In this document: one piece after another, positions 44,601-52,142 of the stretch | How the letters are laid out: each line of letters opens with the position of its first letter | Position numbering within the stretch: position 1 is the stretch's first letter | DNA from: VAYN01 sp964540905 | GTDB taxonomy: Bacteria; Actinomycetota; Thermoleophilia; Solirubrobacterales; 70-9 | DNA: 64,000 nt | Direction: 5' to 3' | Assembly: GCA_964540905.1 (NCBI GenBank) | Contig: CAZIOS010000004.1 | Location: forward strand, 1-64,000 | Made by a program: the position numbers and the translations under genes | Notes under the pieces: model-generated | The model's input: only the letters and a program-made list of their open reading frames with translations | Told to the model about the DNA's origin: nothing | The model's database searches: none

Positions 44601-44976
44601 AGAGAATGGATTCGCCGTTGCTGTGAAAGGCGCGGAAGGGCCCATTCGGATCCACGGTGAGGCCGGTGGGCAGGGTGTCGGTGATGGTGATCGGGCTGCC
44701 GTCGGTCGGGACCGAGCCGGTGTTGGTCACCGTGATCGCGTATTGCTCGCCGCCGGAGCTGTCGCCGGGGACGAAGCGGCTTGGCCCGGCCATCGAGGCG
44801 ATGCTCAGATGGGGAGCGGGCGCTGCCTGCGCCGGGCCGGCGAGCAGCAGCGTGGCGAGGGTCGCCGCGAGGGCCGGGGCGATGCGGCGGGCGAAATTGC
44901 GGTGGCGCGAAATCACGGTGGAGGTCTCCTTGATCGCGGTGGAAACGCGGTCGGGGGTCTGGCGGCGAGCGCTCAC
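41623..44976 (-). CDS. Large secreted protein B (1117 aa) with basic tail
   Basis: A signal peptide ends near residue 52 (LATLLLAGPAQAAPAP). The first mature domain resembles DUF11/CARDB modules (YAITVTNTGSVPTDGSPITI). Then comes the same long beta-rich core as protein A: LAGPYQGAPLSFAIVTPAV here as MAGPYQGAPLSFAIVTPAV, AQEHIGTVCTRVQFAASECP, and SLLVNSTNICAKPQKATVIY. The tail is very basic (CPKKSKKHAKRHKRSHKRHA). Protein A has a fibronectin-like domain in place of the DUF11-like one, so the pair evolved by duplication and N-terminal domain exchange. The ATG overlaps the end of the 2131-residue gene. Confidence 0.82.
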   Translation of the reverse strand: MSARRQTPDRVSTAIKETSTVISRHRNFARRIAPALAATLATLLLAGPAQAAPAPHLSIASMAGPSRFVPGDSSGGEQYAITVTNTGSVPTDGSPITITDTLPTGLTVDPNGPFRAFHSNGESILFKDTGNAVYATTSCAQGPPMSCSITDVLYPGDTLLLWVTVDISAGAPSLVTNQASVSGGGAPPASVSEETPISTEPAPFGFQELSTHITDAAGAPVSAAGSHPYLFHTGFQLNNSYDSAETVSAPSANFKDIRATLPPGFVVNPQATPELCTEAQLEQNECPDASAVGVAQTTVGIFGFPSPFEDPIFNTVAPTGAAANLAYNVSGFGIFIHLLGGVDTAGDYGLTAAPQDILQYASASGAGVELWGSPTDPSHDYNRGDYCDTSAKNTNQTCPVSPDSAPFLTMPSACSGPLATTFSVDSWQHPGDFITESAPTTDENGNPVGVSGCSALAFAPTLQARPTTSAADSPTGLSVDVHVPQTDNLNQLATANLKKAVVTLPKGLVVNPSGANGLDACSSAQIGLTTPVGQTPIHFSADHPSCPDAAKIGTVEVDTPLLADPLQGSVYIAKPHDNPFGSLLAIYIVIDDPQTGVIVKLAGHVEPDPQTGQLTTTFDENPQLPFSDFKLSFFQGANAALRTPETCGAYSSTSQMTPWSGNPPVAPHDDYSISSGPNGSACVSSTAQEPNAPSFDAGTITPLAGSFSPFVLNLERNDGSQQFSQVITSPPPGLVAKLAGTPACSDAALSAAASRSGQAERANPSCPSASQVGTVDIAAGAGPSPYWTQGKVYMAGPYQGAPLSFAIVTPAVAGPFDLGVVVTRVALHINPTTAQITATSDPIPSILQGIPLDVRSVRVRLDKPNFTLNGTSCDPSTISGSLLSTLGQTAQLSEPFQLGECGRLPFKPQLSLKLKGGIKRGKYPQLTATLTMPEGSANLASVSVALPHSEFLAQEHIGTVCTRVQFAASECPAESVYGTATVQTPILGYPLTGNVYLRSSSNELPDLVPDLRGPASQPIELEADGRTDSIHGGIRNSFEYVPDAPFTKFTLQLAAGHKSLLVNSTNICAKPQKATVIYTAHNGAAYEAHPLLKAQCPKKSKKHAKRHKRSHKRHAGR

Positions 44977-47900
44977 TTGTGACCTCCCCGGTGGGAGCCG
45001 GCTCGCCGGTGGGCGCGCTTATGCGGGCGCTTGTGGTTCTTCTTCTTCTTCGACTTCTTGTGCTTGGGCGGTGGGTTGCCGGGACCCTGAAGCGAGCCGC
45101 TGCCGGCGCCCTGCCGGGCCGGAGCGCTGGTGGAAGCGCCGTGGCAGGAGTCCGCGGAGGAGCAGGGCGGCGGAGAGCTGGTGTGCTGGGAGGCGATGCC
45201 GCCGTCGACGCGCGCGTCGTAGATGTCAGCCCCCTGGTCCTGGTCTCCGGGCAGCAGAGAGTCGTAGGTGATGATGAAGGCGTCGTCGCCCGAGGCCGAG
45301 ACGTCGGCGAGGTAGGAGGGCTGGTCGGAGGTGCCGCCGGAGAGCAGGTAGAGGCAGCCGCCGTCCTGGGGGGAGTAGGCGGAGCTGGCCTGGGTGCAGG
45401 AGCCGCTGCCGCTCGCCTCCCACTCGTAGACGTCGGTGCAGAGTTGCGGACCAGTACCGGATTGGCCGCGCAAGGGAGGCTGAGACGGACATCCGTCGTC
45501 GCCGTTGGTGTCGGCGGCGACCAGCTCGTTATCGCTGTCGAAGAAGACGCGGTTGCCGTCGGCGGAGATGTTGCGGGTGAGAACCTCTTCGTGGTTGTTC
45601 GGCGCGGCACCGAAGCTGCCGACCGTGCCGTTGTTGTTCGCGGCGCCGGCGAGGGCCACGGGGCCGACCGGCGGGGCGCCGGTCGGGTCGCAGGAGACGC
45701 AGAGGGGACCGGAGTCGCCAGGACGGTAGCGGTAGAGCTGGGCGCAGCCCCTCTGGCACACGCCCTGACCGGTCGGAGCGTAGGCGGTGAGCTTCTGGGT
45801 GGAGCTGAAGAGCAAGGTGCCGTCGGCGGCGACCCGCGAGGTCTTTGCGTCCGTGCCGATCGCGTCGCGGCTCCAGTCGGCTTCTTCGCCGCTCCCGAGG
45901 CCGGCGATGAAGGTGGTGGTGGCGCCGTGGCGGAGGTAGAGGTTGAGCTGCCCGGCGCTGGCGCCGGTGGCGAGCGCTCCCTTGGCGACGAAGTAGACGT
46001 CGGAGCCGTCGGCGCTGTTGCCGAGCACCCCCTGCACGTCGGCGCCATGCGGGTCGCCGTTCGAGTCGACGCTGAGGTCGGTGAGGCTGCCGGTGCCGGT
46101 GTCGTAGGCGTAGAGATCGGAGCCCTGCGAGCCGCCGGCGCAGCTGTGGGGGTGAGCGGGGTCGGAGACCGCGGTGGAGCTGGCGGTGAGCTTCTCGCAG
46201 CTGGTGAAGAAGACCTCGGAGCCGCTGGGGGTGTCGCCGGCGAAGGCCGCCGGCTCATGGCCGTTGGGGTCGGCGGGGCCCTGGGGGGCAGAGATCTGCG
46301 CGGTGCGGGTGGCGTCGACGCGCATGTAGAGCTGGCCGGAGGCGGTGAAGAAGACCTTGGAGCCGTCGCTGGAGATCGACTGCTCCAGGCCCACGCCGGA
46401 GGAGCCGCCCGGAGCGGGGACGCAGGCGGGGCCGCTGGCGTCATCGCAGCTGGTCGCGGGCGCGACGGGGACGCGGCCGGCGAGGGTGAGCGTGCCGTGG
46501 TCGAGGTCGTAGAGGTTGTTCGAGCCGGTCGCGCCGGCGACCAGCTCGCTGTCGGCGTCGAACACCACATGCTGGGTGTCGGCGGCGAAGCCTTCGACGG
46601 ACGGGGAGTACACGTCGAAGGTGCCGGAGCCCTCGAATGCTTTGCTCCAGGTGCCGGCGGCGGTGTCGCCGAGATAGAAGGCATATTCGTCGTTGCCGAG
46701 CAGCGCATCGCTGAGGCTGGTCGAGAGATCCGGGCTCCAGCCGTCGAGCCGTGCCTGGGAAAGAGAGTTGGTGGGCGGAACGAGGCCATTGGTCGACCAG
46801 GAGGAGGCGCCGCGGCTGGCGCCGTAGATGGGTGGCTGGGAGCTGCCGCCGGTGGTGGGCAACCCGGCGTCGTCGGCGAAGCTGATGCGATCGCCCGCGG
46901 GCGAGGCCTGGACGAGGCCGAGTTCAATGGCAACGGCGGCGCCCTGCTTGTCGGCCGGGGAGACCTGCTCGTAGGCGCGGCAGTCGGGCAGGGAGGCGCT
47001 GGGGCCGGTGCGGAACTGTTCGTTGGGACAGGGGCCGAAGAGGGACGGAGCCGCCTTGGTGGTGAAGGTGACGTCGGGGCCGCGGTCGGTGCCGGCCGGG
47101 CTCTGAGCGACGAGGCGGAAGTGGTATGTGGTCAACGGGGCGAGCCCGCTGATCTGCTCGCTGACGGAGAGGCCGGCATTGGCCGAGCCGATCGCCACCG
47201 GGGAGGCGGGCGCGCTGTGGCCGTAGGTGGTGTCGGTGCCGTATTCGAAGTGGTAGGTCGTCGCGGCGCCCTCCGGGTTGACCTGGCCGCTGAGCGTCGC
47301 CTGCGAGTCGCGGACGGCGCTGACCGCGGTGCCCTGGACCTGGGGGCCGGCGGTGGTGAGGGTCTGGTCTGCACCGCTGGCGGTGCCGCCGGACTGGGCG
47401 TTGGAGGCGACGATGCGGAAGTCGTAGGTGGTGCCGCCGTCGAGGCCGGAGAGACCGGCCGAGACGGCGACGTCGCCCGAGCCAGCGCCGACGCCGTTGG
47501 CGTCGGGGGTGCAGCCGTACTTCTCGCTCGCGGTGGCGTCGGTGAAGCCGCTGGCCTGGAACTGGGAGTCGGGGACCGCTTCGAAGTGGCAGTCGGTGAC
47601 CTGGAAGCCCTCCGGGTCGACCTTGGCGTGAAGGGTGGCGGAGGCGCCGGTGATCGCGGTCGGAGCGCCGGGGGTGAGGGTGGGCGGGGTCTGGGGAACG
47701 CCCGGAGGGAAGACGTGGATCTTGTGATCGGCCTTATCGGAGAGGAAGATGTAGTGGTTCGCCGGATCGACCGCGATGCCGCTCAGTTCACTGCCGGTCA
47801 CCCCGTCGCCGAAGTCGTAGAGGTGGGCGTTGTTGGCGCCGTAGACGGAGACCTGACCGCCGTGGGCGTCGAAGAGATCGCCGGTGACGGGATCGACCGC

Positions 47901-50900
47901 CAGGCCGGTAGGGGGATGGTTATCGATGATGGCGGAAAAGCTCTGCCAGTTGCTCGAGGCGGTGTATCGGAGCACGTCGGAGTTGTTGCCGACATAGAGG
48001 TCTCCGTTTTGCGCGAAGGCGATCGAGCAGGGGGCGAAGGTGGAGATCGAAGACTGGGCAGCGCCCGAAGAGCTGTAGCGAAGGAAGACACTGCTATTGC
48101 CTTCATCCGTTACCCAGACCCGGCCGGAGGAGTCGACGGCGGCGCCACACCCGAACTGGCTCGATGCAAGGGCGCCCGGGTTGGCGGTGAGATCGATCGG
48201 GAAGCTGCCGCCGAGCGGTGCACCGGAGGAGTTGAAGCCGTAGAGCTTCTTGGTGCTGCTCGACGCGAGGTAGAGCTGCCCCTGCGATCCGGTGGAGCTG
48301 TTGTCAACGGCAATGCCACCCAGGCCGGGCGCAACGGTGGAGAGGGGGTCAAAGCCACCGAGCGGCGGGAAGGCCGGCGGCGCGGACGCGTCGAAGCCGT
48401 AGATCCCGGGGGAGCTTGGATTGACCGCGTAGAGGTGACGGGCGGAGTTGTCGAAGGCGAGCTGGGCCGGACCCGAGGAGCCGAAGGAGGTGGCCGAGGT
48501 GCCGTCCGGTCCGAAGGAGGTGAGTTCGGTCGGGGCAAGGGTGGGGAACGGCGGAGGCGTCACGGTGAGATCCGGGCCGAAGATGGCTCCGGCTCCGGCC
48601 GTGGTGAGGTGGAGGCGGAAGTGGTAGGTGAGCCCCGGCGAGAGGTCGTTGAGCAGGGCACTGACGGAGGTGGCGGTGGAGATCGGCGGAGAGGTGGACT
48701 GGTCGCAGGGGACGCTGCCGCCGCTGTAGGAGGTGTCGGTGCCCCAGTCGAAGGAGCAGGCGGTGACGTCGAGGTTGGGGTCACCCTGGGGGTCGAAGTG
48801 GCCGTTGAGGATGACGTCGGTGTGGTGGAGGGTGGTGGCGGCTTCGGTGGAGACGGGGAAGGCAGTGGTGGTGAAACTCTTGTCTGAGCCGGTGAACTGG
48901 TCGCCATTGGCGAGGCTGAGGTGGAGGCGGAAGTGGTAGGTGGTGCCGGGGTGCAGGCCCGGGAGGCTCGCGGTGACGCTCGAGGCGGTGGAGATCGGCG
49001 GAGAGGTGGACTGGTCGCAGGGGACGCTGCCGCCGCTGTAGGAGGTGTCGGTGCCCCAGTCGAAGGAGCAGGCGGTGACGTCGACGTTGGAGTCACCCTG
49101 GGGGTCGAAGTGGCCGTTGAGGGTGGCGACGGTGTGGTTGACCGCGGTGGCGGCGTCGGTGCCGCCGGAGAAGGCGGTGGCGGTGAAGCTCTGATCTGAG
49201 CCGGTGACCTGGCCGCTGATCGAGCCGGTGATGTCGAGGCGGAAGTGGTAGGTGGTGCCGGGGTGCAGGTTGGCGAGGGCAGCCGTGACGTCGGTGGGGG
49301 AGGCGATGTTGTTGCCCTGTTCGCAGGGGACGCTGCCGCCGCTGTATGCGGTGGTGGTGCCCCAGTCGAAGTGGCAGTCGGTGACCGTCTCCGAGCCCGG
49401 ATCGACGTGGCCGTTGAGGGTGGCGACGGTGTGGTTGATCGCGGTGGCGGCGTTGGTGGCGGCGGTGGCGAGGGTGCTGTAGGTGAGCGGCCCGAAGGCG
49501 TCCACCCCCGAGCCGGAGACGACGTAGACGTCGCCCTCGTTTGAGCCGCCGGAGTTGTCGACGGCGACGGCGGAGGGCTGGCCGTCCGCGAAGGCGTGGG
49601 AGAGCTGGGAGACGAAGACGCCGGAGGAGTCGAACTCGTTGACGACGTTGTGGGTCCCGTCGTAGGCGTAGACGTGGCCGTTTGACTGGTCGACCGTGAT
49701 TCCCTCGCCGAAGCCGCCGTCCCCCATCGCGCCGGTCGGGGAGTCGGAGCCGTCGAAGGTGAAGTGGGGCGTGGTGAGGCTGACGGCGGGGTCGAAGACG
49801 TCGATGGTGCCGCCGTTGTTGGCGTAGACGTCGCCGCTGGCGGCGTTGACGGCGACGCCGGTGAAGTTGGCGCCGGCGACCCCGGAGCCGATCGTGGCGC
49901 TGATCAGCGTGCCGTTTGGCTGGTAGGAGGAGATGTGGTCTTCGTGGGCGACGTAGACGTCGCCGGTGGAGGGGTCGACCGCGACGGAGTTGCCGGCGCC
50001 GGAGTCGAGCACGCCGGTGCCGCCGCCGATCGAGGGGTCGAGGCTGTACGTGGTCGAGCCGGTGACCGGGAGCGGGCTCGAGGGATTCATTTTGTAGGTG
50101 TGGTCGCCGTACTCCTGGACGTAGATGTCGCCGCTGTTGTCGACGGCGATCTGGCAGGCGTTTTCGTCGGGGTCCTGGAAGCTCGTGACCAGGGCGCCGC
50201 TGGGGTTGTAGATGTGGATCGTGCCGTAGTCGACGGCGTAGACGTAGCCGTGGGAGTCCACGGCGGCGCCGCAGCCCTCGAAGTAGCCGGACTGGGAGAG
50301 GGAGGGGATGTAGGGGTGGGAGGGGGACGGCAGCGGCCCGAAGGCATCCACCCCCGAACCGGAGACGACGTAGACGTCGCCCTCGTTTGAGCCGCCGGAG
50401 TTGTCGACGGCGACGGCGGAGGGCTGGCCGTCCGCGAAGGCGTGGGAGAGCTGGGAGACGAAGACGCCGGAGGAGTCGAACTCGTTGACGACGTTGTGGG
50501 TCCCGTCGTAGGCGTAGACGTGGCCGTTTGACTGGTCGACCGTGATTCCCTCGCCGAAGCCGCCGTCCCCCATCGCGCCGGTCGGGGAGTCGGAGCCGTC
50601 GAAGGTGAAGTGGGGCGTGGTGAGGCTGACGGCGGGGTCGAAGACGTCGATGGTGCCGCCGTTGTTGGCGTAGACGTCGCCGCTGGCGGCGTTGACGGCG
50701 ACGCCGGTGAAGTTGGCGCCGGCGACCCCGGAGCCGATCGTGGCGCTGATCAGCGTGCCGTTTGGCTGGTAGGAGGAGATGTGGTCTTCGTGGGCGACGT
50801 AGACGTCGCCGGTGGAGGGGTCGACCGCGACGGAGTTGCCGGCGCCGGAGTCGAGCACGCCGGTGCCGCCGCCGATCGAGGGGTCGAGGCTGTACGTGGT

Positions 50901-51368
50901 CGAGCCGGTGACCGGGAGCGGGCTCGAGGGATTCATTTTGTAGGTGTGGTCGCCGTACTCCTGGACGTAGATGTCGCCGCTGTTGTCGACGGCGATCTGG
51001 CAGGCGTTTTCGTCGGGGTCCTGGAAGCTCGTGACCAGGGCGCCGCTGGGGTTGTAGATGTGGATCGTGCCGTAGTCGACGGCGTAGACGTAGCCGTGGG
51101 AGTCCACGGCGGCGCCGCAGCCCTCGAAGTAGCCGGACTGGGAGAGGGAGGGGATGTAGGGGTGGGAGGGGGACGCGAGGGCGCCGGGGGCGAAGGCGAG
51201 AAGGGCGAAGGTCGTGATCGCGAGGACGGCGGCACTTGTGCGGGCGCGCGAGAGGCGGGCGGTGGATGAGGGCGCACTGCTCCCTCTGGTGCCCAGCAGG
51301 GACGCGAGCGTGGCGAAGAATCCGGTCCGTTGGGACGGCGTCTTCAACATGTGCTCGGTGTGATTCAC
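44973..51368 (-). CDS. Giant secreted multi-propeller protein (2131 aa)
   Basis: The GTG at 51368 (AAAGG seven bases upstream, GTGA overlap with the leader ORF) gives a signal ending near residue 65 (FALLAFAPGALA). Order: two almost identical 282-residue NHL propellers (66-347, 348-629), three fibronectin-like repeats of about 104 residues (to 943), a third NHL-type propeller (to about 1222), two more fibronectin-like domains, a TolB-like propeller like the 769-residue protein (about 1446-2062), and a basic tail (KHKKSKKKKNHKRPHKRAHR). An ATG at 51350 is an alternative start. It is the first large gene of the operon and probably a long surface adhesin or scaffold. Confidence 0.85.
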   Translation of the reverse strand: MNHTEHMLKTPSQRTGFFATLASLLGTRGSSAPSSTARLSRARTSAAVLAITTFALLAFAPGALASPSHPYIPSLSQSGYFEGCGAAVDSHGYVYAVDYGTIHIYNPSGALVTSFQDPDENACQIAVDNSGDIYVQEYGDHTYKMNPSSPLPVTGSTTYSLDPSIGGGTGVLDSGAGNSVAVDPSTGDVYVAHEDHISSYQPNGTLISATIGSGVAGANFTGVAVNAASGDVYANNGGTIDVFDPAVSLTTPHFTFDGSDSPTGAMGDGGFGEGITVDQSNGHVYAYDGTHNVVNEFDSSGVFVSQLSHAFADGQPSAVAVDNSGGSNEGDVYVVSGSGVDAFGPLPSPSHPYIPSLSQSGYFEGCGAAVDSHGYVYAVDYGTIHIYNPSGALVTSFQDPDENACQIAVDNSGDIYVQEYGDHTYKMNPSSPLPVTGSTTYSLDPSIGGGTGVLDSGAGNSVAVDPSTGDVYVAHEDHISSYQPNGTLISATIGSGVAGANFTGVAVNAASGDVYANNGGTIDVFDPAVSLTTPHFTFDGSDSPTGAMGDGGFGEGITVDQSNGHVYAYDGTHNVVNEFDSSGVFVSQLSHAFADGQPSAVAVDNSGGSNEGDVYVVSGSGVDAFGPLTYSTLATAATNAATAINHTVATLNGHVDPGSETVTDCHFDWGTTTAYSGGSVPCEQGNNIASPTDVTAALANLHPGTTYHFRLDITGSISGQVTGSDQSFTATAFSGGTDAATAVNHTVATLNGHFDPQGDSNVDVTACSFDWGTDTSYSGGSVPCDQSTSPPISTASSVTASLPGLHPGTTYHFRLHLSLANGDQFTGSDKSFTTTAFPVSTEAATTLHHTDVILNGHFDPQGDPNLDVTACSFDWGTDTSYSGGSVPCDQSTSPPISTATSVSALLNDLSPGLTYHFRLHLTTAGAGAIFGPDLTVTPPPFPTLAPTELTSFGPDGTSATSFGSSGPAQLAFDNSARHLYAVNPSSPGIYGFDASAPPAFPPLGGFDPLSTVAPGLGGIAVDNSSTGSQGQLYLASSSTKKLYGFNSSGAPLGGSFPIDLTANPGALASSQFGCGAAVDSSGRVWVTDEGNSSVFLRYSSSGAAQSSISTFAPCSIAFAQNGDLYVGNNSDVLRYTASSNWQSFSAIIDNHPPTGLAVDPVTGDLFDAHGGQVSVYGANNAHLYDFGDGVTGSELSGIAVDPANHYIFLSDKADHKIHVFPPGVPQTPPTLTPGAPTAITGASATLHAKVDPEGFQVTDCHFEAVPDSQFQASGFTDATASEKYGCTPDANGVGAGSGDVAVSAGLSGLDGGTTYDFRIVASNAQSGGTASGADQTLTTAGPQVQGTAVSAVRDSQATLSGQVNPEGAATTYHFEYGTDTTYGHSAPASPVAIGSANAGLSVSEQISGLAPLTTYHFRLVAQSPAGTDRGPDVTFTTKAAPSLFGPCPNEQFRTGPSASLPDCRAYEQVSPADKQGAAVAIELGLVQASPAGDRISFADDAGLPTTGGSSQPPIYGASRGASSWSTNGLVPPTNSLSQARLDGWSPDLSTSLSDALLGNDEYAFYLGDTAAGTWSKAFEGSGTFDVYSPSVEGFAADTQHVVFDADSELVAGATGSNNLYDLDHGTLTLAGRVPVAPATSCDDASGPACVPAPGGSSGVGLEQSISSDGSKVFFTASGQLYMRVDATRTAQISAPQGPADPNGHEPAAFAGDTPSGSEVFFTSCEKLTASSTAVSDPAHPHSCAGGSQGSDLYAYDTGTGSLTDLSVDSNGDPHGADVQGVLGNSADGSDVYFVAKGALATGASAGQLNLYLRHGATTTFIAGLGSGEEADWSRDAIGTDAKTSRVAADGTLLFSSTQKLTAYAPTGQGVCQRGCAQLYRYRPGDSGPLCVSCDPTGAPPVGPVALAGAANNNGTVGSFGAAPNNHEEVLTRNISADGNRVFFDSDNELVAADTNGDDGCPSQPPLRGQSGTGPQLCTDVYEWEASGSGSCTQASSAYSPQDGGCLYLLSGGTSDQPSYLADVSASGDDAFIITYDSLLPGDQDQGADIYDARVDGGIASQHTSSPPPCSSADSCHGASTSAPARQGAGSGSLQGPGNPPPKHKKSKKKKNHKRPHKRAHRRAGSHRGGHK
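48671..49132. repeat. 312-bp repeats in fibronectin-like segment
   Basis: About 150 bp starting near 48671 recur almost unchanged 312 bp later (from 48983), encoding the same strands (CSFDWGTDTSYSGGSVPCDQ). A third, more diverged unit lies at 49295-49440. The period equals 104 residues, one domain. It shows domain duplication inside the giant protein. Confidence 0.75.
49486..51175. repeat. 846-bp in-frame tandem duplication
   Basis: Copy 1 (49486-50329) and copy 2 (50332-51175) match with a period of 846 bp, exactly 282 codons. By eye I found only two differences, at 49500/50346 (g/a) and 49512/50358 (g/a), both synonymous. Each copy encodes one whole NHL propeller (SPSHPYIPSLSQSGYFEGCG onward). 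The duplication must be recent or maintained by gene conversion. Confidence 0.92.
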
Positions 51369-51580
51369 CTGAGTGCCTTTCTGGTGGTGGCGTCGATTGC
51401 TGCGGTTGAAGTGGTGCGAAAGTCGGTGGAGCAGCCACGGGCGGGCCGGGCCGGAAGAGAGGGTCCCGATGCGCCGCCAGCCAGGGAGGGTCGACGGACA
51501 CAGGTTGGGGGGCAGGTGGCGGAGCCACGGTTGGAGAGGGGGTCGCGGCAGCGCGATGCCGGTACCACTGACGCTCTCAC
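51365..51580 (-). CDS. Leader ORF (71 aa) coupled to the giant protein
   Basis: GTG at 51580 is preceded by a near-perfect Shine-Dalgarno, AAGGAGGGAG (51587-51596). The frame ends in TGA at 51365-51367, overlapping the GTG of the giant protein as GTGA. The peptide (MRASVVPASRCRDPLSNRGS at its start) is basic, Ser/Pro/Arg-rich, with no signal or known motif. Its composition could be that of a non-coding frame, so it may serve only to carry ribosomes to the next start. It fits the 4-bp coupling seen through the rest of the operon. Confidence 0.5.
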   Translation of the reverse strand: MRASVVPASRCRDPLSNRGSATCPPTCVRRPSLAGGASGPSLPARPARGCSTDFRTTSTAAIDATTRKALR

Positions 51581-51707
51581 GTAGCTCTCCCTCCTTATAC
51601 CCTTGAGCCCGTGGCTTCCCCGCCGATGGGCTTGTTGTGCGGTGTGTCCGCACTCACCTCCCTGGTGAGCCCATCCAGCATGGACCTTTACCCCACCCCC
51701 GCGCCAC

Positions 51708-51753
51708 CGCGATAGTTCGAGAAGCAGAGAAGTGTTTTCGTAGCTTCTACGAA
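51708..51753 (-). promoter_or_regulatory. Promoter-operator of the surface-protein operon
   Basis: TTCGTAG-CTT-CTACGAA (51737-51753) is a perfect 7-bp-arm palindrome. On the minus strand it is followed about 19 bp later by AACTAT and CGCGGTGGCG (complement of about 51700-51717). The same order and spacing occur at 32676, 30537 and 29064. The transcript would have about 120 nt before the leader ORF and about 330 nt before the giant gene. The remaining interval to 51782 shows nothing else. Confidence 0.65.
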
Positions 51754-51781
51754 ATCAGGCCGAGAACGGTGGGCTTCTTCC

Positions 51782-52142
51782 TCACTCTCGCCCAGACAGT
51801 GAGGCCGGCAGCGGCACTATGACCGCGGCCTGGGAGAGGGCTCGGGAGCCGACCAGGGCATCGGCGCAGTCCTCCAGCGCGCGCTGGGTGGAGTCGGGCT
51901 GGATCTGGGGCAGGGTGCAATAGGGCAGGCCCTTTGACTCCAGCAGGCCGTGGCGGTTGACTTTGACCGTCATTCCTGCAGCTGCGGGGGACTTCCCCGT
52001 TGGCGGTGCCGATGTGGCCGGAGATGAAGACGTCGATCGGCTGCTTCGTTGATAGCCGACACGAAGGGGCGAGCTCGCTGGCCCTGCAATTGAGACTCTT
52101 CCAGCTCGCGCTCGCGATGCCACCGCGATCGCGATCGGCGCC
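51782..52142 (-). pseudogene. Remnant of a paralogue of the 272-aa secreted protein
   Basis: The minus-strand frame ends with VKVNRHGLLESKGLPYCTLP, then QIQPDSTQRALEDCADALVG. This aligns with INRNGLLDSAGLPSCPYAKI and QPASTSRALASCRPALVGRG in the 272-residue protein at 33156-33974. Upstream, APIAIAV (near 52120-52140) matches APIAVSV of the same protein, but the stretch between is Ser/Arg-rich and not alignable by eye. The C-terminal two thirds and the signal peptide are missing. It is a truncated copy with no ribosome site. Confidence 0.7.

Noticed and set aside
44252..48887. Very long frames overlapping the giant protein and protein B (44252-46933 and 44979-48887)
   Set aside because: Composition is Pro/Ser/Thr-rich or Gly/Val/Ala-rich shadow translation. 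The alternative frame has signal peptides, repeats and coupled starts.
48671..51175. CRISPR or satellite array
   Set aside because: The repeats are long, contiguous, in frame and encode protein domains; there are no short repeats with unique spacers.
49093..51528. 811-aa repeated Arg/Leu-rich frame
   Set aside because: It is a frame shadow of the duplicated propeller and only appears repetitive because the DNA is duplicated.
28117..52142. Genomic island inserted at the tRNA-Arg
   Set aside because: I found no integrase, no duplicated tRNA end near the right flank and no obvious composition change. The TetR-tRNA junction is suggestive but not sufficient.
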